Source: Oscillospiraceae bacterium
GTDB taxonomy: Bacteria; Bacillota; Clostridia; Oscillospirales; CAG-272
DNA length: 64,000 nt
Reading direction: 5' to 3'
Assembly: GCA_015064155.1 (NCBI GenBank)
Contig: SVST01000006.1
Coordinates: 1-64,000 of the forward strand
A program made the position numbers and the translations under genes. Shown piece by piece: positions 27,090 to 37,800 of this stretch. Each line of letters begins with the position of its first letter. Position 1 is the first letter of the stretch. Below the pieces are notes generated by a model, which searched no databases, was not told where the DNA came from, and saw only the letters and a list, made by a program, of their open reading frames with translations.

Positions 27090-27153
27090 ATTACTGTATT
27101 ATTTATTAAGAGAAGCAACTTCCCTTTACGCGAAAGGAATGAACGAAACGATT

Positions 27154-27783
27154 ATGAGAAACGGTATCTTATTTTTCTTGGGAATGGATAGGGTCAGAAT
27201 GTTGGCAAGATGTGTTGTTTTGCCCGCCTTTTTCCTTATGACCTCCTCACAGTTCGGCACGATTTTTTATTTTTTAGGCATTGCCTTTTTTGTGCTGTCG
27301 GCATTTCTTTGCTTTCTGCCCACCCCAACCGATAAAAAGCTGCAGATTGTTATCACGGATTTTCAAAATGAATTAAAGGAACAAACCCTGCGAGCAGCCG
27401 TTGCCAAAAACGAAGAGCTGATGCTGATTATCAACGGCTACCGGAAGCGTGGCAAAATGCTGCTCAAAAGACAGATCGTAAAGGATATGGTCTACCCCCA
27501 CCTGGCATCGCTTTCCCTCTATTGCAAGGATAAAAACTACACGCTCGTGCTTGGAACAAAATCTCTGCTGTCGCCGTCCCCTGCCGTTTATACCAAGCTC
27601 CAAATCACACCGAACACGCTTGTCTTTCACAACGAAACCGATGATGAATCCGAAAAGGTGATCGAAGTGACCGTCCACGCACCCGAGCTTCCGAACGATC
27701 TCGTAATATACGTAAAAAACGACTATCATTACCGTGATTTTCTCGCGGCACTGCAAAATTATATTTCACTGTCAAACCAATAA
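27154..27783 (+). CDS. Unknown protein with N-terminal double membrane segment
   Basis: I use the ATG at 27154 (209 residues); an ATG at 27139 touches the AAAGGA site directly and seems less likely. Residues about 15-55 hold two close hydrophobic stretches (VLPAFFLMTSSQF and FYFLGIAFFVLSAFLCFL). The rest is cytosolic, with a coiled helix (residues about 70-100) and then a beta-rich domain ending in a short helix (RDFLAALQNYISL). No family was recognised. It sits 17 bases before a PHP hydrolase gene in the same direction. Confidence 0.6.
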   Translation: MRNGILFFLGMDRVRMLARCVVLPAFFLMTSSQFGTIFYFLGIAFFVLSAFLCFLPTPTDKKLQIVITDFQNELKEQTLRAAVAKNEELMLIINGYRKRGKMLLKRQIVKDMVYPHLASLSLYCKDKNYTLVLGTKSLLSPSPAVYTKLQITPNTLVFHNETDDESEKVIEVTVHAPELPNDLVIYVKNDYHYRDFLAALQNYISLSNQ

Positions 27784-27800
27784 AGAAAAGGAGAACCGCC

Positions 27801-29216
27801 ATGCTTCCGAACCCACAGAATTATGCAATCTATCCGTCGGTGATGCTTGCCGATCAAGAAAGAGAAATGATCATTTCCCCCACCGAACGTGCCTTTCTTT
27901 TATTTGAGGGAGAGGAATATCTCGTTACCGTATATCCCATTAACACCGATGCTCCGGATTACCATTTGGGACTGACGGGAGAAGAGTACCGCGTGACGGC
28001 TCACAACGGCGTAGTGCGTTTTTCCCATACGTTTGCCGGTGAGCAGCAGCACCTTATCGTTTTTGCAAAGGACGAAAAAAAGCTTGGCGAATTTATGGTC
28101 TATTCCCTGAAGGAGGATCTGTATGCGCTGACCCCCTTGCGCGGCGACCTGCACGGACACAGCTATCGCTCGGACGGGGCTCGTGATCCCGCAGCTCTTG
28201 CCGGTCACTACCGCGAGCAGGGCTACGACTTCTTTGCGCTGACCGATCACAACCGCTTCTACCCGGGTTATGAAATTGACGAGGTATATGCCAACGTTCA
28301 CTTGGGCATTACGCGCGTTCCCGGGGAGGAGGTTCACACGCCTGGCAGTCCTGTACATATCGTACACGTCGGCGGAAAAAAGAGCGTGGCATTGCAATAC
28401 ATAAAGGATCGCAAAACCTACGAGGACGAGGTGGATGCCTGCCTCAAGCAGATTCCCGCCGGTCTTCCCGAATGCTATCACGAGCGCTATGCAATGGCAC
28501 TTTGGTCAACGCAAAAGATTCACGAAGCCGACGGTATTGCAATCTTCGCACACCCCTTTTGGCGTCCGAAGGATCGCGTTTACAACGTCTGCGAGGAGTT
28601 TGCAACCATGCTTCTGACGTCCGGGATGTTTGACGCCTACGAGCTGGTTGGCGGTATGCGTCAGATTGGCATTAATCGATCGGTAGCCATGTGGAATGAC
28701 CTTCGCGCAAACGGCTTACAGATCCCCGTGGTAGGCTCCAGTGACGTACACACGGTGGCAAAATCGGGCAATTTCCCGCATCTGTTCACGGTCTGCTTTG
28801 CAAAAAGCAACACACCCGATGATATCATTGATGCTGTCAAAAACGGTCTGAGCGTTGCTGTGGAGGCAACCGGCACCGAATACGACCGCCAATATCGCGC
28901 ATACGGCAGTTTGCGGTTGGTTTCTTACGCACAGTATCTCTTGACATACTTCTTCCCCGCGCAAGAGCGCATTTGCCAAGGCGAGGGCATTGCCATGAGG
29001 GCCTATGCCATGAATGATGCCGATGCCTCCCTGGTTGAGGCACAGGTTGCGCAAACGAAGTGCTTCCGCGACCGTTTCTTTGGTAAGATGCCGCCCAGGC
29101 TTCCCGATGCCGCTATGATCGACTTCGAAAATCGCGTGCGCGCAAGACATCTCGACGAGGGTCCCGTCACCAAGGGCAGCGCGATCGATTCCGAAACGGT
29201 TACACGGCAGATCTGA
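27801..29216 (+). CDS. PHP-domain metallohydrolase (CehA/McbA-like)
   Basis: 471 residues behind AAGGAG. Residues 1-110 form a beta-sandwich. The PHP core follows: GDLHGHSYRSDG, LTDHN, a metal-binding Glu in VPGEEVHTPG, FAHPFW and GSSDVHT. That layout matches CehA/McbA family phosphoesterases and amidohydrolases. There is no signal peptide, so it acts in the cytosol. It is followed 32 bases later by a GH20 enzyme; this pairing suggests glycan or phosphorylated-sugar use. The substrate is not known. Confidence 0.85.
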   Translation: MLPNPQNYAIYPSVMLADQEREMIISPTERAFLLFEGEEYLVTVYPINTDAPDYHLGLTGEEYRVTAHNGVVRFSHTFAGEQQHLIVFAKDEKKLGEFMVYSLKEDLYALTPLRGDLHGHSYRSDGARDPAALAGHYREQGYDFFALTDHNRFYPGYEIDEVYANVHLGITRVPGEEVHTPGSPVHIVHVGGKKSVALQYIKDRKTYEDEVDACLKQIPAGLPECYHERYAMALWSTQKIHEADGIAIFAHPFWRPKDRVYNVCEEFATMLLTSGMFDAYELVGGMRQIGINRSVAMWNDLRANGLQIPVVGSSDVHTVAKSGNFPHLFTVCFAKSNTPDDIIDAVKNGLSVAVEATGTEYDRQYRAYGSLRLVSYAQYLLTYFFPAQERICQGEGIAMRAYAMNDADASLVEAQVAQTKCFRDRFFGKMPPRLPDAAMIDFENRVRARHLDEGPVTKGSAIDSETVTRQI

Positions 29217-29248
29217 CACACAACTCTATCACACTTCAGGAGATTCTC

Positions 29249-30688
29249 ATGATCAACAATATTATTCCCACACCCAAAAAGATCTCGATACAAAACGGTG
29301 TAATCGAAGTGCCCTTTTCGGTATCCGTCGAGCATGCCGCTTGGTCGGAATATACCCAAACGCTCTCCCTTGCCTTCGAAAAGCTGTTTCTGCATCCGCT
29401 GGAGGCAGGCGACGGAATCAGACTGTGCTATGATCCGTCCATTTCTCCCAAGGGCTACCGCTTGGATTCAACCGCCGGAATCGCGTTGTTCGCATCCGAT
29501 GCAGAAGGATTGCTTTACGCGATGGCTTCCCTGCTGCTTGCCATCAATCAAAAAAACGGCGCACTCACGCTGGAAAGAGCAATCATCGAGGACTACCCCG
29601 ACAAGGATTACCGCGCCTTGATGGTCGATCTGGCGCGCGAGTGGCATCCTGCTCATTGCATCCATAAATACGTTGATCTTTGCTTTCTCTTGAAAATCAA
29701 GTATCTGCATCTGCATTTTATAGACGATCAGCGTTATACCCTGCCGTCAAAAGCCTTTCCGCATATCACAGACGGCAACAGATTCTACTCTTTTGAGGAT
29801 ATTGAGGCATTCCGTATGCACGCAAACCGTTGCGGAATCACCTTGATTCCCGAATTTGAGGTTCCGGGTCACGCAGCATCCTTGAACAAAAATTATCCCG
29901 AGGTATTTGCCAATCGCATCGACAGCAACGATAACTCGATTGTCACCGAAGAGGGTGCCGTAATCTCTGCCCAAAACATCATTTGTGCAGGAAGTGACAC
30001 GGCATTTTCCGCCATCCAAACGCTGCTTGCCGAAATCTGCGAGATGTTCCCCGAAACCCCGTATATTCACATCGGAGGCGATGAGGCATGCATCCGCGTA
30101 TGGAACGATTGCCCCGTTTGCCGCGCATACATGGCAAGCAACGGTCTTGAAGACGAATACGAGCTTTACAGCGAATTCGTGGGACGCGTAGCGCGTGTCG
30201 TCCTGGATCTTGGCAAAACGCCCATCGTTTGGGAGGGATTTCCGCAAAAGGGTGTGAAGCACATCCCCAAGGAAACCATCGTAACCGCATGGGAATCGCA
30301 TTATCACATGGCGGACGATCTGCTCCGCGAGGGCTTTAAAATCATCAACGGCTCCTGGCAACCGCTTTATATCGTCCCCGGGCTCAAAAGAAGATGGGGT
30401 GTTTCCGAAATTTTGAGTTGGAACGTCTACAATTGGCAGCATTGGTGGGAGCATTCCAAAGCACGCCTCAATCCCATTTACGTCCAGCCGACCGAGAACG
30501 TCCTCGGCGCACAGCTTTCGGTGTGGGAATGCACCTTTGAGCAAGAATTCGGACGAACGCTTGAAAATCTTTGTGCGCTTTCGGAAAGAGTTTGGACGGT
30601 GGAACGACTCCACGACGACCTGACCTTTTTTGAGCGTTGTTCAAAGCCTACGCTGCTCCGCATTGCACGCTTTGTTCAAGACGTATAA
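29249..30688 (+). CDS. Glycoside hydrolase family 20 beta-N-acetylhexosaminidase
   Basis: 479 residues. The GH20 core contains RALMVDLAREWHPA, KIKYLHLHFIDDQRYTLPS, LIPEFEVPGHAAS and the catalytic Asp-Glu pair in HIGGDEACIRVW, followed by WEG and LGAQLSVWE. It releases terminal N-acetylhexosamine by substrate-assisted catalysis. No export signal exists, so it should act on imported sugars or on recycled cell-wall fragments. Ends in a bidirectional terminator shared with guaB. Confidence 0.93.
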   Translation: MINNIIPTPKKISIQNGVIEVPFSVSVEHAAWSEYTQTLSLAFEKLFLHPLEAGDGIRLCYDPSISPKGYRLDSTAGIALFASDAEGLLYAMASLLLAINQKNGALTLERAIIEDYPDKDYRALMVDLAREWHPAHCIHKYVDLCFLLKIKYLHLHFIDDQRYTLPSKAFPHITDGNRFYSFEDIEAFRMHANRCGITLIPEFEVPGHAASLNKNYPEVFANRIDSNDNSIVTEEGAVISAQNIICAGSDTAFSAIQTLLAEICEMFPETPYIHIGGDEACIRVWNDCPVCRAYMASNGLEDEYELYSEFVGRVARVVLDLGKTPIVWEGFPQKGVKHIPKETIVTAWESHYHMADDLLREGFKIINGSWQPLYIVPGLKRRWGVSEILSWNVYNWQHWWEHSKARLNPIYVQPTENVLGAQLSVWECTFEQEFGRTLENLCALSERVWTVERLHDDLTFFERCSKPTLLRIARFVQDV

Positions 30689-30695
30689 ACCGCAT

Positions 30696-30737
30696 AAAAA
30701 CAGCGCACGACCCTATCGCGTCGTGCGCTGTTTTTTT
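30696..30737. terminator. Bidirectional terminator between GH20 gene and guaB
   Basis: CAGCGCACGAC (30701-30711) and GTCGTGCGCTG (30720-30730), with A5 before and T7 after. Confidence 0.9.
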
Positions 30738-30745
30738 CTATTGAA

Positions 30746-32305
<1,560 letters not shown>

Positions 32306-32382
32306 TCAACTTTTTTGAGGGTTGGTAAAAAGAGATGAAATCAACACACATTTTTTGTGCGTTTTAACATGGTATATGAAAA

Positions 32383-32409
32383 CAGGAACGGCGGCAAATG
32401 CCACCGTTC
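32383..32409 (-). terminator. Weak terminator of the second BspA-like gene
   Basis: On the minus strand GAACGGTGGC ATTT GCCGCCGTTC followed by CTGTTTTC. Good stem, short T-run. Confidence 0.6.
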
Positions 32410-32430
32410 TTATGTTTGGTAAGAATAGAA

Positions 32431-34548
32431 TTATTTGAGAGACACCTTGCCGTCGGTGCAAATGACCTCGGTAGCGGGGAGATTATACTTCCAATAAGAT
32501 CCCTTGGGGATCGCATTCCATTCAGCAACCGTGCCTTGGAACATGATGTTTGTAAGGCTACTGCAACTCGAGAACGCATAATCGCCGATGCTCGTGACGC
32601 TGTCGGGAATCGTGATGCTTGTAATGCTACTGCAACGGGAGAACGCAGAATAGCCGATGCTCGTGACGCTGTCGGGAATCGTGAAGCTTGTCAGGCTACT
32701 GCAATCCCTGAACGCAGAATCGCCGATGCTGGTAACACTGTTTCCAATCGTAATGCTCGTCAGGCTACTGCAAGCGCAGAACGCATACTCACCGATGCTT
32801 GTGACACCATTTCCAATCGTGATGCTTGTCAGGCTACTGCAATTACGGAATGCCCACTCACCGATGCTTGTGACACTGTTTGGAATCGTGATGCTCGTCA
32901 AGCTATTGCAATCATAAAACGCATAATTGCCGATACTTGTGACACTGTTTCCAATCGTGATGCTTGTCAGTTTTTCGCAATTTTCGAACGCAGATTCGCC
33001 GATGCTTGTAGTGACACTGTCGGGAATCGTGATGCTTGTTAGGCTACGGCAACCGGAGAACGCAGAAGAGCCGATACTGATAACACAATTGGGAATCGTG
33101 ACGCTTGTCAAACTACTGCAAGCGTAGAACGCAGAAGAGCCGATACTGATAACACAATCGGGAATCGTGACGCTTGTCAAACTACTGCAAGCGTAGAACG
33201 CAGAAGAGCCGATACTGATAACACAATCGGGAATCGTGACGCTTGTCAAACTACTGCAAGCGTAGAACGCAGATTCGCCGATGCTTGTGATACCGTTGGG
33301 AATCGTGATGCTTATCAGATTATGGCACCGAGAAAACGTAGACTGGCTGATGCTTGTAACACCGTCGGGAATCGTGATGTCTGTCAAACTACTGCATCCG
33401 GCAAACGCACCACGACCGATGCTTGTGACACTGTTTGGAATTGCGATATTTGTTAAAATACTGCAATTTATAAACGCATAGTTACCGATGCTCGTAACAC
33501 TGTTTCCAATCGTAATGCTTGTCAGGTTTTCGCATCTATTGAACGCAGATTCGCCGATGCTTGTGACGCTGTCTGGAATTTTGATAACTGAAAGGCTCTT
33601 GCAACCGTTGAATGCATCCACGCCAATGCTCGTAACACTGTTAGGGATAGTGATACTTGAAAGGCTTTTGCAAGACTCGAACGCATTATTACCGATACCA
33701 GCCGTGTTGTTCCGCAAAACGACAGAGGTCATGGAAGTGTTGCAATCAATTGCCCATTTATCTACATAGGATATGCCATTTTCCTCTTGTATCAACTCGG
33801 TGCAACCGAAGAATGCTTCACCGCCGATGTATGTGACATGATTGGGAATTGTGATGCTTGAGAGGCTACTACAACCTTTGAATGCCCGGGCGCCGATGTA
33901 TGTGACATAATTGGGAATCGTGATGCTTGAGAGTCTTGTGCAACCTTCGAACGTCTCCGCACCGATGCCAACCGTATTGCTTCGTAAAGTTATGGTGGTG
34001 ACCGACTTATCACAGTCGATTGCCCATTTATCTACGTAAGATACACCGTTTTCCTTTTGTATCAACTTGGTACAACCGGAGAAAGCCGATGCGTTGATAG
34101 ACTTAACACTACTAGGGATAGTGATACTTGTCAGGCTGCTACAACCGGAGAACGCATAATTGGGGTTGATGCTTGTGACACTGTCGGGAATAGTGATGCT
34201 TGTCAGACTACTGCAACCGGAGAACGCATAATCGCCGATGCTTGTGACAGGAAGCCCCTTGTATTTGGCAGGAATATTTACTGTTGTAGCTGTCCCCGTA
34301 TAGTTGCCTACTTCGTAGAAATTACCGAATTTTTCTATAAACACCAATCCGATATCGGTGTAAGCCTCGCCGCAAATTTCGCATTTGTCGTCGATGCTGT
34401 AGGCATGGGAATGTGCTTTTTCCAACAGATCATCGATCAATGCGCCGTCACCGTTGTCGGGGTTCTCTTTGTCCTTTTCTTTGCTACACCCTGCCAAGAT
34501 CGAACAAACGAGCAAGCAGAATACCAACGCCAAAAAGATTTTTTTCAC
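32431..34548 (-). CDS. Second BspA-like leucine-rich-repeat surface lipoprotein
   Basis: I use the GTG at 34548 behind GGGAGG, giving 705 residues. A signal peptide and lipobox ILAGC (Cys21) show it is a lipoprotein. After a short linker, a SHAYSIDDKCEICGEAYTDIG segment aligns with the same segment of the 7977-11480 protein. About 23 LRR_5 units follow ([17 protein letters not shown] type), and the ends of the two proteins are nearly identical in pattern (MFQGTVAEWNAIPKG versus [15 protein letters not shown]). It lacks the P-E-S-S stalk. Likely a paralogue with a shorter reach from the membrane. It is read through a structured mRNA leader. Confidence 0.92.
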   Translation of the reverse strand: MKKIFLALVFCLLVCSILAGCSKEKDKENPDNGDGALIDDLLEKAHSHAYSIDDKCEICGEAYTDIGLVFIEKFGNFYEVGNYTGTATTVNIPAKYKGLPVTSIGDYAFSGCSSLTSITIPDSVTSINPNYAFSGCSSLTSITIPSSVKSINASAFSGCTKLIQKENGVSYVDKWAIDCDKSVTTITLRSNTVGIGAETFEGCTRLSSITIPNYVTYIGARAFKGCSSLSSITIPNHVTYIGGEAFFGCTELIQEENGISYVDKWAIDCNTSMTSVVLRNNTAGIGNNAFESCKSLSSITIPNSVTSIGVDAFNGCKSLSVIKIPDSVTSIGESAFNRCENLTSITIGNSVTSIGNYAFINCSILTNIAIPNSVTSIGRGAFAGCSSLTDITIPDGVTSISQSTFSRCHNLISITIPNGITSIGESAFYACSSLTSVTIPDCVISIGSSAFYACSSLTSVTIPDCVISIGSSAFYACSSLTSVTIPNCVISIGSSAFSGCRSLTSITIPDSVTTSIGESAFENCEKLTSITIGNSVTSIGNYAFYDCNSLTSITIPNSVTSIGEWAFRNCSSLTSITIGNGVTSIGEYAFCACSSLTSITIGNSVTSIGDSAFRDCSSLTSFTIPDSVTSIGYSAFSRCSSITSITIPDSVTSIGDYAFSSCSSLTNIMFQGTVAEWNAIPKGSYWKYNLPATEVICTDGKVSLK

Positions 34549-34566
34549 TGTCTTTTCCTCCCAAAT

Positions 34567-34597
34567 AAAAAAGTGCACCAACCGTAGCTGATGCACT
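34567..34597 (-). terminator. Intrinsic terminator in the leader of the second BspA-like gene
   Basis: On the minus strand AGTGCATCA pairs with TGGTGCACT around an 8-base loop and is followed by six T residues. It lies between promoter and gene, only about 20 bases before the GTG. Such a position means attenuation rather than end of transcription. Confidence 0.75.
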
Positions 34598-34619
34598 AAA
34601 AATGTATCGCTCCGATTGT

Positions 34620-34738
34620 TGCCACATAATTGAATTTTCGTAAATCTATGTAACCACAAAAAGCGTACGAAAATGGAGCATACATGTTTCCCATGAAAAA
34701 CGTACGCTGTTTGTGCATAGATATTCAATTGTGTGGCA
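34620..34738 (-). promoter_or_regulatory. Long imperfect inverted repeat at the start of the mRNA leader
   Basis: Arms TGCCACATAATTGAA...ATCTATG...CACAAAAAGCGTACG and the inverted CGTACGCTGTTTGTG...CATAGAT...TTCAATTGTGTGGCA pair along about 38 bases with few mismatches, leaving a 31-base apex. The predicted transcription start lies at its outer edge. It may be a regulatory RNA leader or, less likely, a MITE-like insertion. No target-site duplication is obvious. Confidence 0.6.
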
Positions 34739-34743
34739 TTTTT

Positions 34744-34772
34744 ATTTTACCACAATTTCCCCTGTTTGTAAA
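34744..34772 (-). promoter_or_regulatory. Promoter of the second BspA-like gene
   Basis: TTTACA (34772-34767), 17 bases, TAAAAT (34749-34744) on the minus strand. Confidence 0.7.
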
Positions 34773-34795
34773 CCCTTTTTTCAAAAAAGTCAACG

Positions 34796-34827
34796 AAAAA
34801 GGAAGAAAACCCGAAGATTTTCTTCCC
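34796..34827. terminator. Terminator after purL
   Basis: GGAAGAAAA and TTTTCTTCC arms around CCCGAAGA, with A5 and T5 flanks. It ends the purine operon. Confidence 0.85.
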
Positions 34828-34846
34828 TTTTTGTGTATGATAATTT

Positions 34847-37800
34847 TTACTTGAAGTACTTCACAGCCGAACGGAACATACCGATCTCGAAGTCGCCGGG
34901 AACGTTCTTGTAAAGTCCGTTTCCGATACGCTCGGAGTGACCCATCTTACCGAACACTCTGCCGTCGGGCGAGGTGATACCCTCGATCGCGCATGCCGAG
35001 TTGTTGGGATTGAAGTGGATATCTGCGGTAGGCTCACCGTTTGCATCGACGTACTGCGTTGCGATCTGTCCGTTTGCCGCAAGGCTTGCAATCAGCTCGT
35101 CGGATGCGAGGAATCGACCCTCACCGTGAGAAATCGGAACGGTTACGATATCGCCAACCTCGCGCTCTGCAAGCCACGGGGACTTGACGGAGGAGATTCT
35201 GGTGCGTACCAATCTCGACTGGTGGCGGCTGATGGTGTTAAAGGTCAGCGTGGGGCAATTTTCATCGGTGTCGATGATCTTGCCGTAAGGAACCAACCCC
35301 AGCTTGATGAGTGCCTGGAAGCCGTTGCAGATACCTGCCATCAGTCCTCCGCGCTCGTCCAAGAGTGCCGTTACAGCCTCCTTAACTGCCGCATTGCGGA
35401 AGAATGCCGTGATGAATTTACCCGAACCGTCGGGCTCGTCACCGCCCGAAAATCCACCGGGGATAAAGATCATCTGTGCGTCGTTGACCTTCTTTGCAAA
35501 CTCCTCGACCGATGCCGAAATGGCGTCCTTGGTCAGGTTGCGAACGAGGAAGATCTCGGGCTCGGCACCCGCATCGCGCAATGCCTTTGCCGTATCAAAC
35601 TCGCAGTTGGTACCCGGGAATGCGGGAATCAGAACGCGAGGCTTTGCAACCTTGATTGCCGCCGAAGCGTTCGAACGCTCGGTGTATGCATACGCGGGAA
35701 TCTTGCCCTGCGATTGCTCGATGTTGCAGGAGAACACGGGCTCCAAGCGATCCTCGTAAATCTTCAGCAGCTCGGAAAGCGCCAGCTTCTCCGCACCCTT
35801 TTCGATTGCAGCATCTTTTTGGGTTTCTCCCAACAGAATTGCGCCGTCTACAGCGGTATCGTCCGCCATTTCCAAAACGAACGAGCCGTATGCGTAACCA
35901 AAGAGGTCTTGCTCGGTGAGTGCTTTATTATAAGCAAAGCCCACGTCGTTACCGAACGCCATCTTCATCACTGCCTCGGCAACGCCGCCGTAGGTAGGCG
36001 TGTAAGCCGCCAGCACCTTTCCTGCACGCATCAGCTTGTTAACGGTTTCAAACAGTGCAATCTCACTCTTCGCTTCGGGAAGACCGTCTGCACCATAGGT
36101 AGGACGCAACCAAAGCACCTTGTGTCCTGCGCCCTTGAAATCGTTGGAGATCACCGAATCCACGTGCTCGGTGGTTACCGCAAAGGAAACCAGCGTGGGA
36201 GGAACGTCAATCTTTTCAAACGATCCGGACATGGAGTCCTTACCGCCGATCGATGCGATGCCGTATTCCATCTGTGCGCGGAATGCACCGAGAAGTGCCG
36301 CCATCGGCTTACCCCAACGTGCAGGATCCTTCATGGGCTTTTCAAAGTATTCCTGGAAGGTCAGGTAAACGTCCTCGAATTTCGCGCCTGTTGCAATCAG
36401 CTTGGCAACCGACTCCACAACCGCCAAATATGCGCTGTGGTAGGGGCTCTTCTCTGCAATATAAGGATTGTAGCCCCAAGACATCAGCGAGCAAGCATCG
36501 GTGTGCTTCTTTTCAACCGAGATCTTGTGCGCCATTGCCTGAATCGGGGTCTGCTGATTCTTTCCGCCAAACGGCATCAGAACGGTGCCGGCACCGATGG
36601 TCGAGTCAAAACGCTCGGAAAGTCCGCGCTTGGAGCAAACGTTCAAGTCCCCCGCCAATGCGCGGTAGTTTTCGGAGAACCCGCCCTTTACGATGCGGTC
36701 GAATGCCTCGGGCTTTGTGGGAGCAACGTCAATATGCTTCTCCGCGCCGTTGGAATTCAAAAATTCACGGGAAATATCCACGATCTTCACACCGTTCCAG
36801 GTCATGGTCAGGCGAGGATCGGCTTTCACGGTTGCAACGACGGTTGCCTCCAGATTTTCCTGTGCGGAAAGCTCTAGGAAGCGAGCAACGTCCTTTTCCT
36901 CAACCACAACCGCCATTCTTTCCTGCGACTCGGAAATTGCCAGCTCGGTGCCGTCAAGCCCGTCATATTTCTTGGGAACAGCATTCAAATCGATATCCAA
37001 GCCGTCTGCCAGCTCACCGATTGCAACCGAAACACCGCCTGCGCCAAAGTCGTTGCAACGCTTGATCAAGCGGCATGCCTCGGCATTGCGGAACAAACGC
37101 TGCAGCTTGCGCTCCTCGGGTGCATTTCCCTTTTGAACCTCTGCACCGCAGGATTCCAGCGACTGCACCGTGTGTGATTTGGAGGATCCCGTTGCACCGC
37201 CGCATCCGTCACGACCCGTGCGTCCGCCCAACAGGATAACGCGATCCCCGGGGAGAGGACACTCGCGGCGTACGTTTTCTGCCGGTGTTGCGGCAATGAC
37301 CGCACCGATCTCCATACGCTTTGCGGCATATCCGTCGTGATAAAGCTCGTCAACCTGACCCGTTGCAAGACCGATCTGGTTTCCGTACGAGGAATAGCCC
37401 GCTGCGGCGGTGGTTACGATCTTTCTCTGCGGAAGCTTGCCGGGAATGGTATCCTTAACCGGCTTCGTGGGATCTGCCGCACCGGTGACGCGCATTGCCG
37501 CGTAAACGTAGGAGCGTCCCGAAAGCGGGTCACGGATGGCACCGCCGATACAAGTTGCCGCACCGCCGAAAGGCTCGATCTCGGTGGGATGGTTGTGGGT
37601 TTCGTTCTTGAAGAGCAACAGCCAAGGCTCGGTTTTACCGTCAACCTCGATCTCCATCTTCACGGTACAAGCATTGATCTCTTCGGATTCATCCAGCTTG
37701 GTCAGCTGTCCCGTGGTCTTGAGATAACGGGTTGCAAGCGTTGCAAGATCCATCAGGTTAATCGGCTTGGTTCTGCCCAATTCTCGGCGAACCGAAAGAT

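Larger units (their letters stand above)
26701..27153. other. Divergent regulatory gap holding the lysine riboswitch
   Basis: 453 bases with no coding gene. It holds the riboswitch expression platform and aptamer, the dapA promoter (minus) and the promoter of the small membrane protein gene (plus). Confidence 0.7.

Noticed and set aside
27139-27153. ATG at 27139 as start of the small membrane protein
   Set aside because: It touches the AAAGGA directly, too close for initiation. The ATG at 27154 was used, although its own spacing of 15 is wide.
34620-34738. Long inverted repeat as an insertion element
   Set aside because: No transposase, and no flanking target-site duplication could be seen. 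Kept as a leader-RNA candidate instead.
34937-36877. 646-codon open frame opposite purL
   Set aside because: Antisense shadow of purL; no promoter or ribosome site and no domain.
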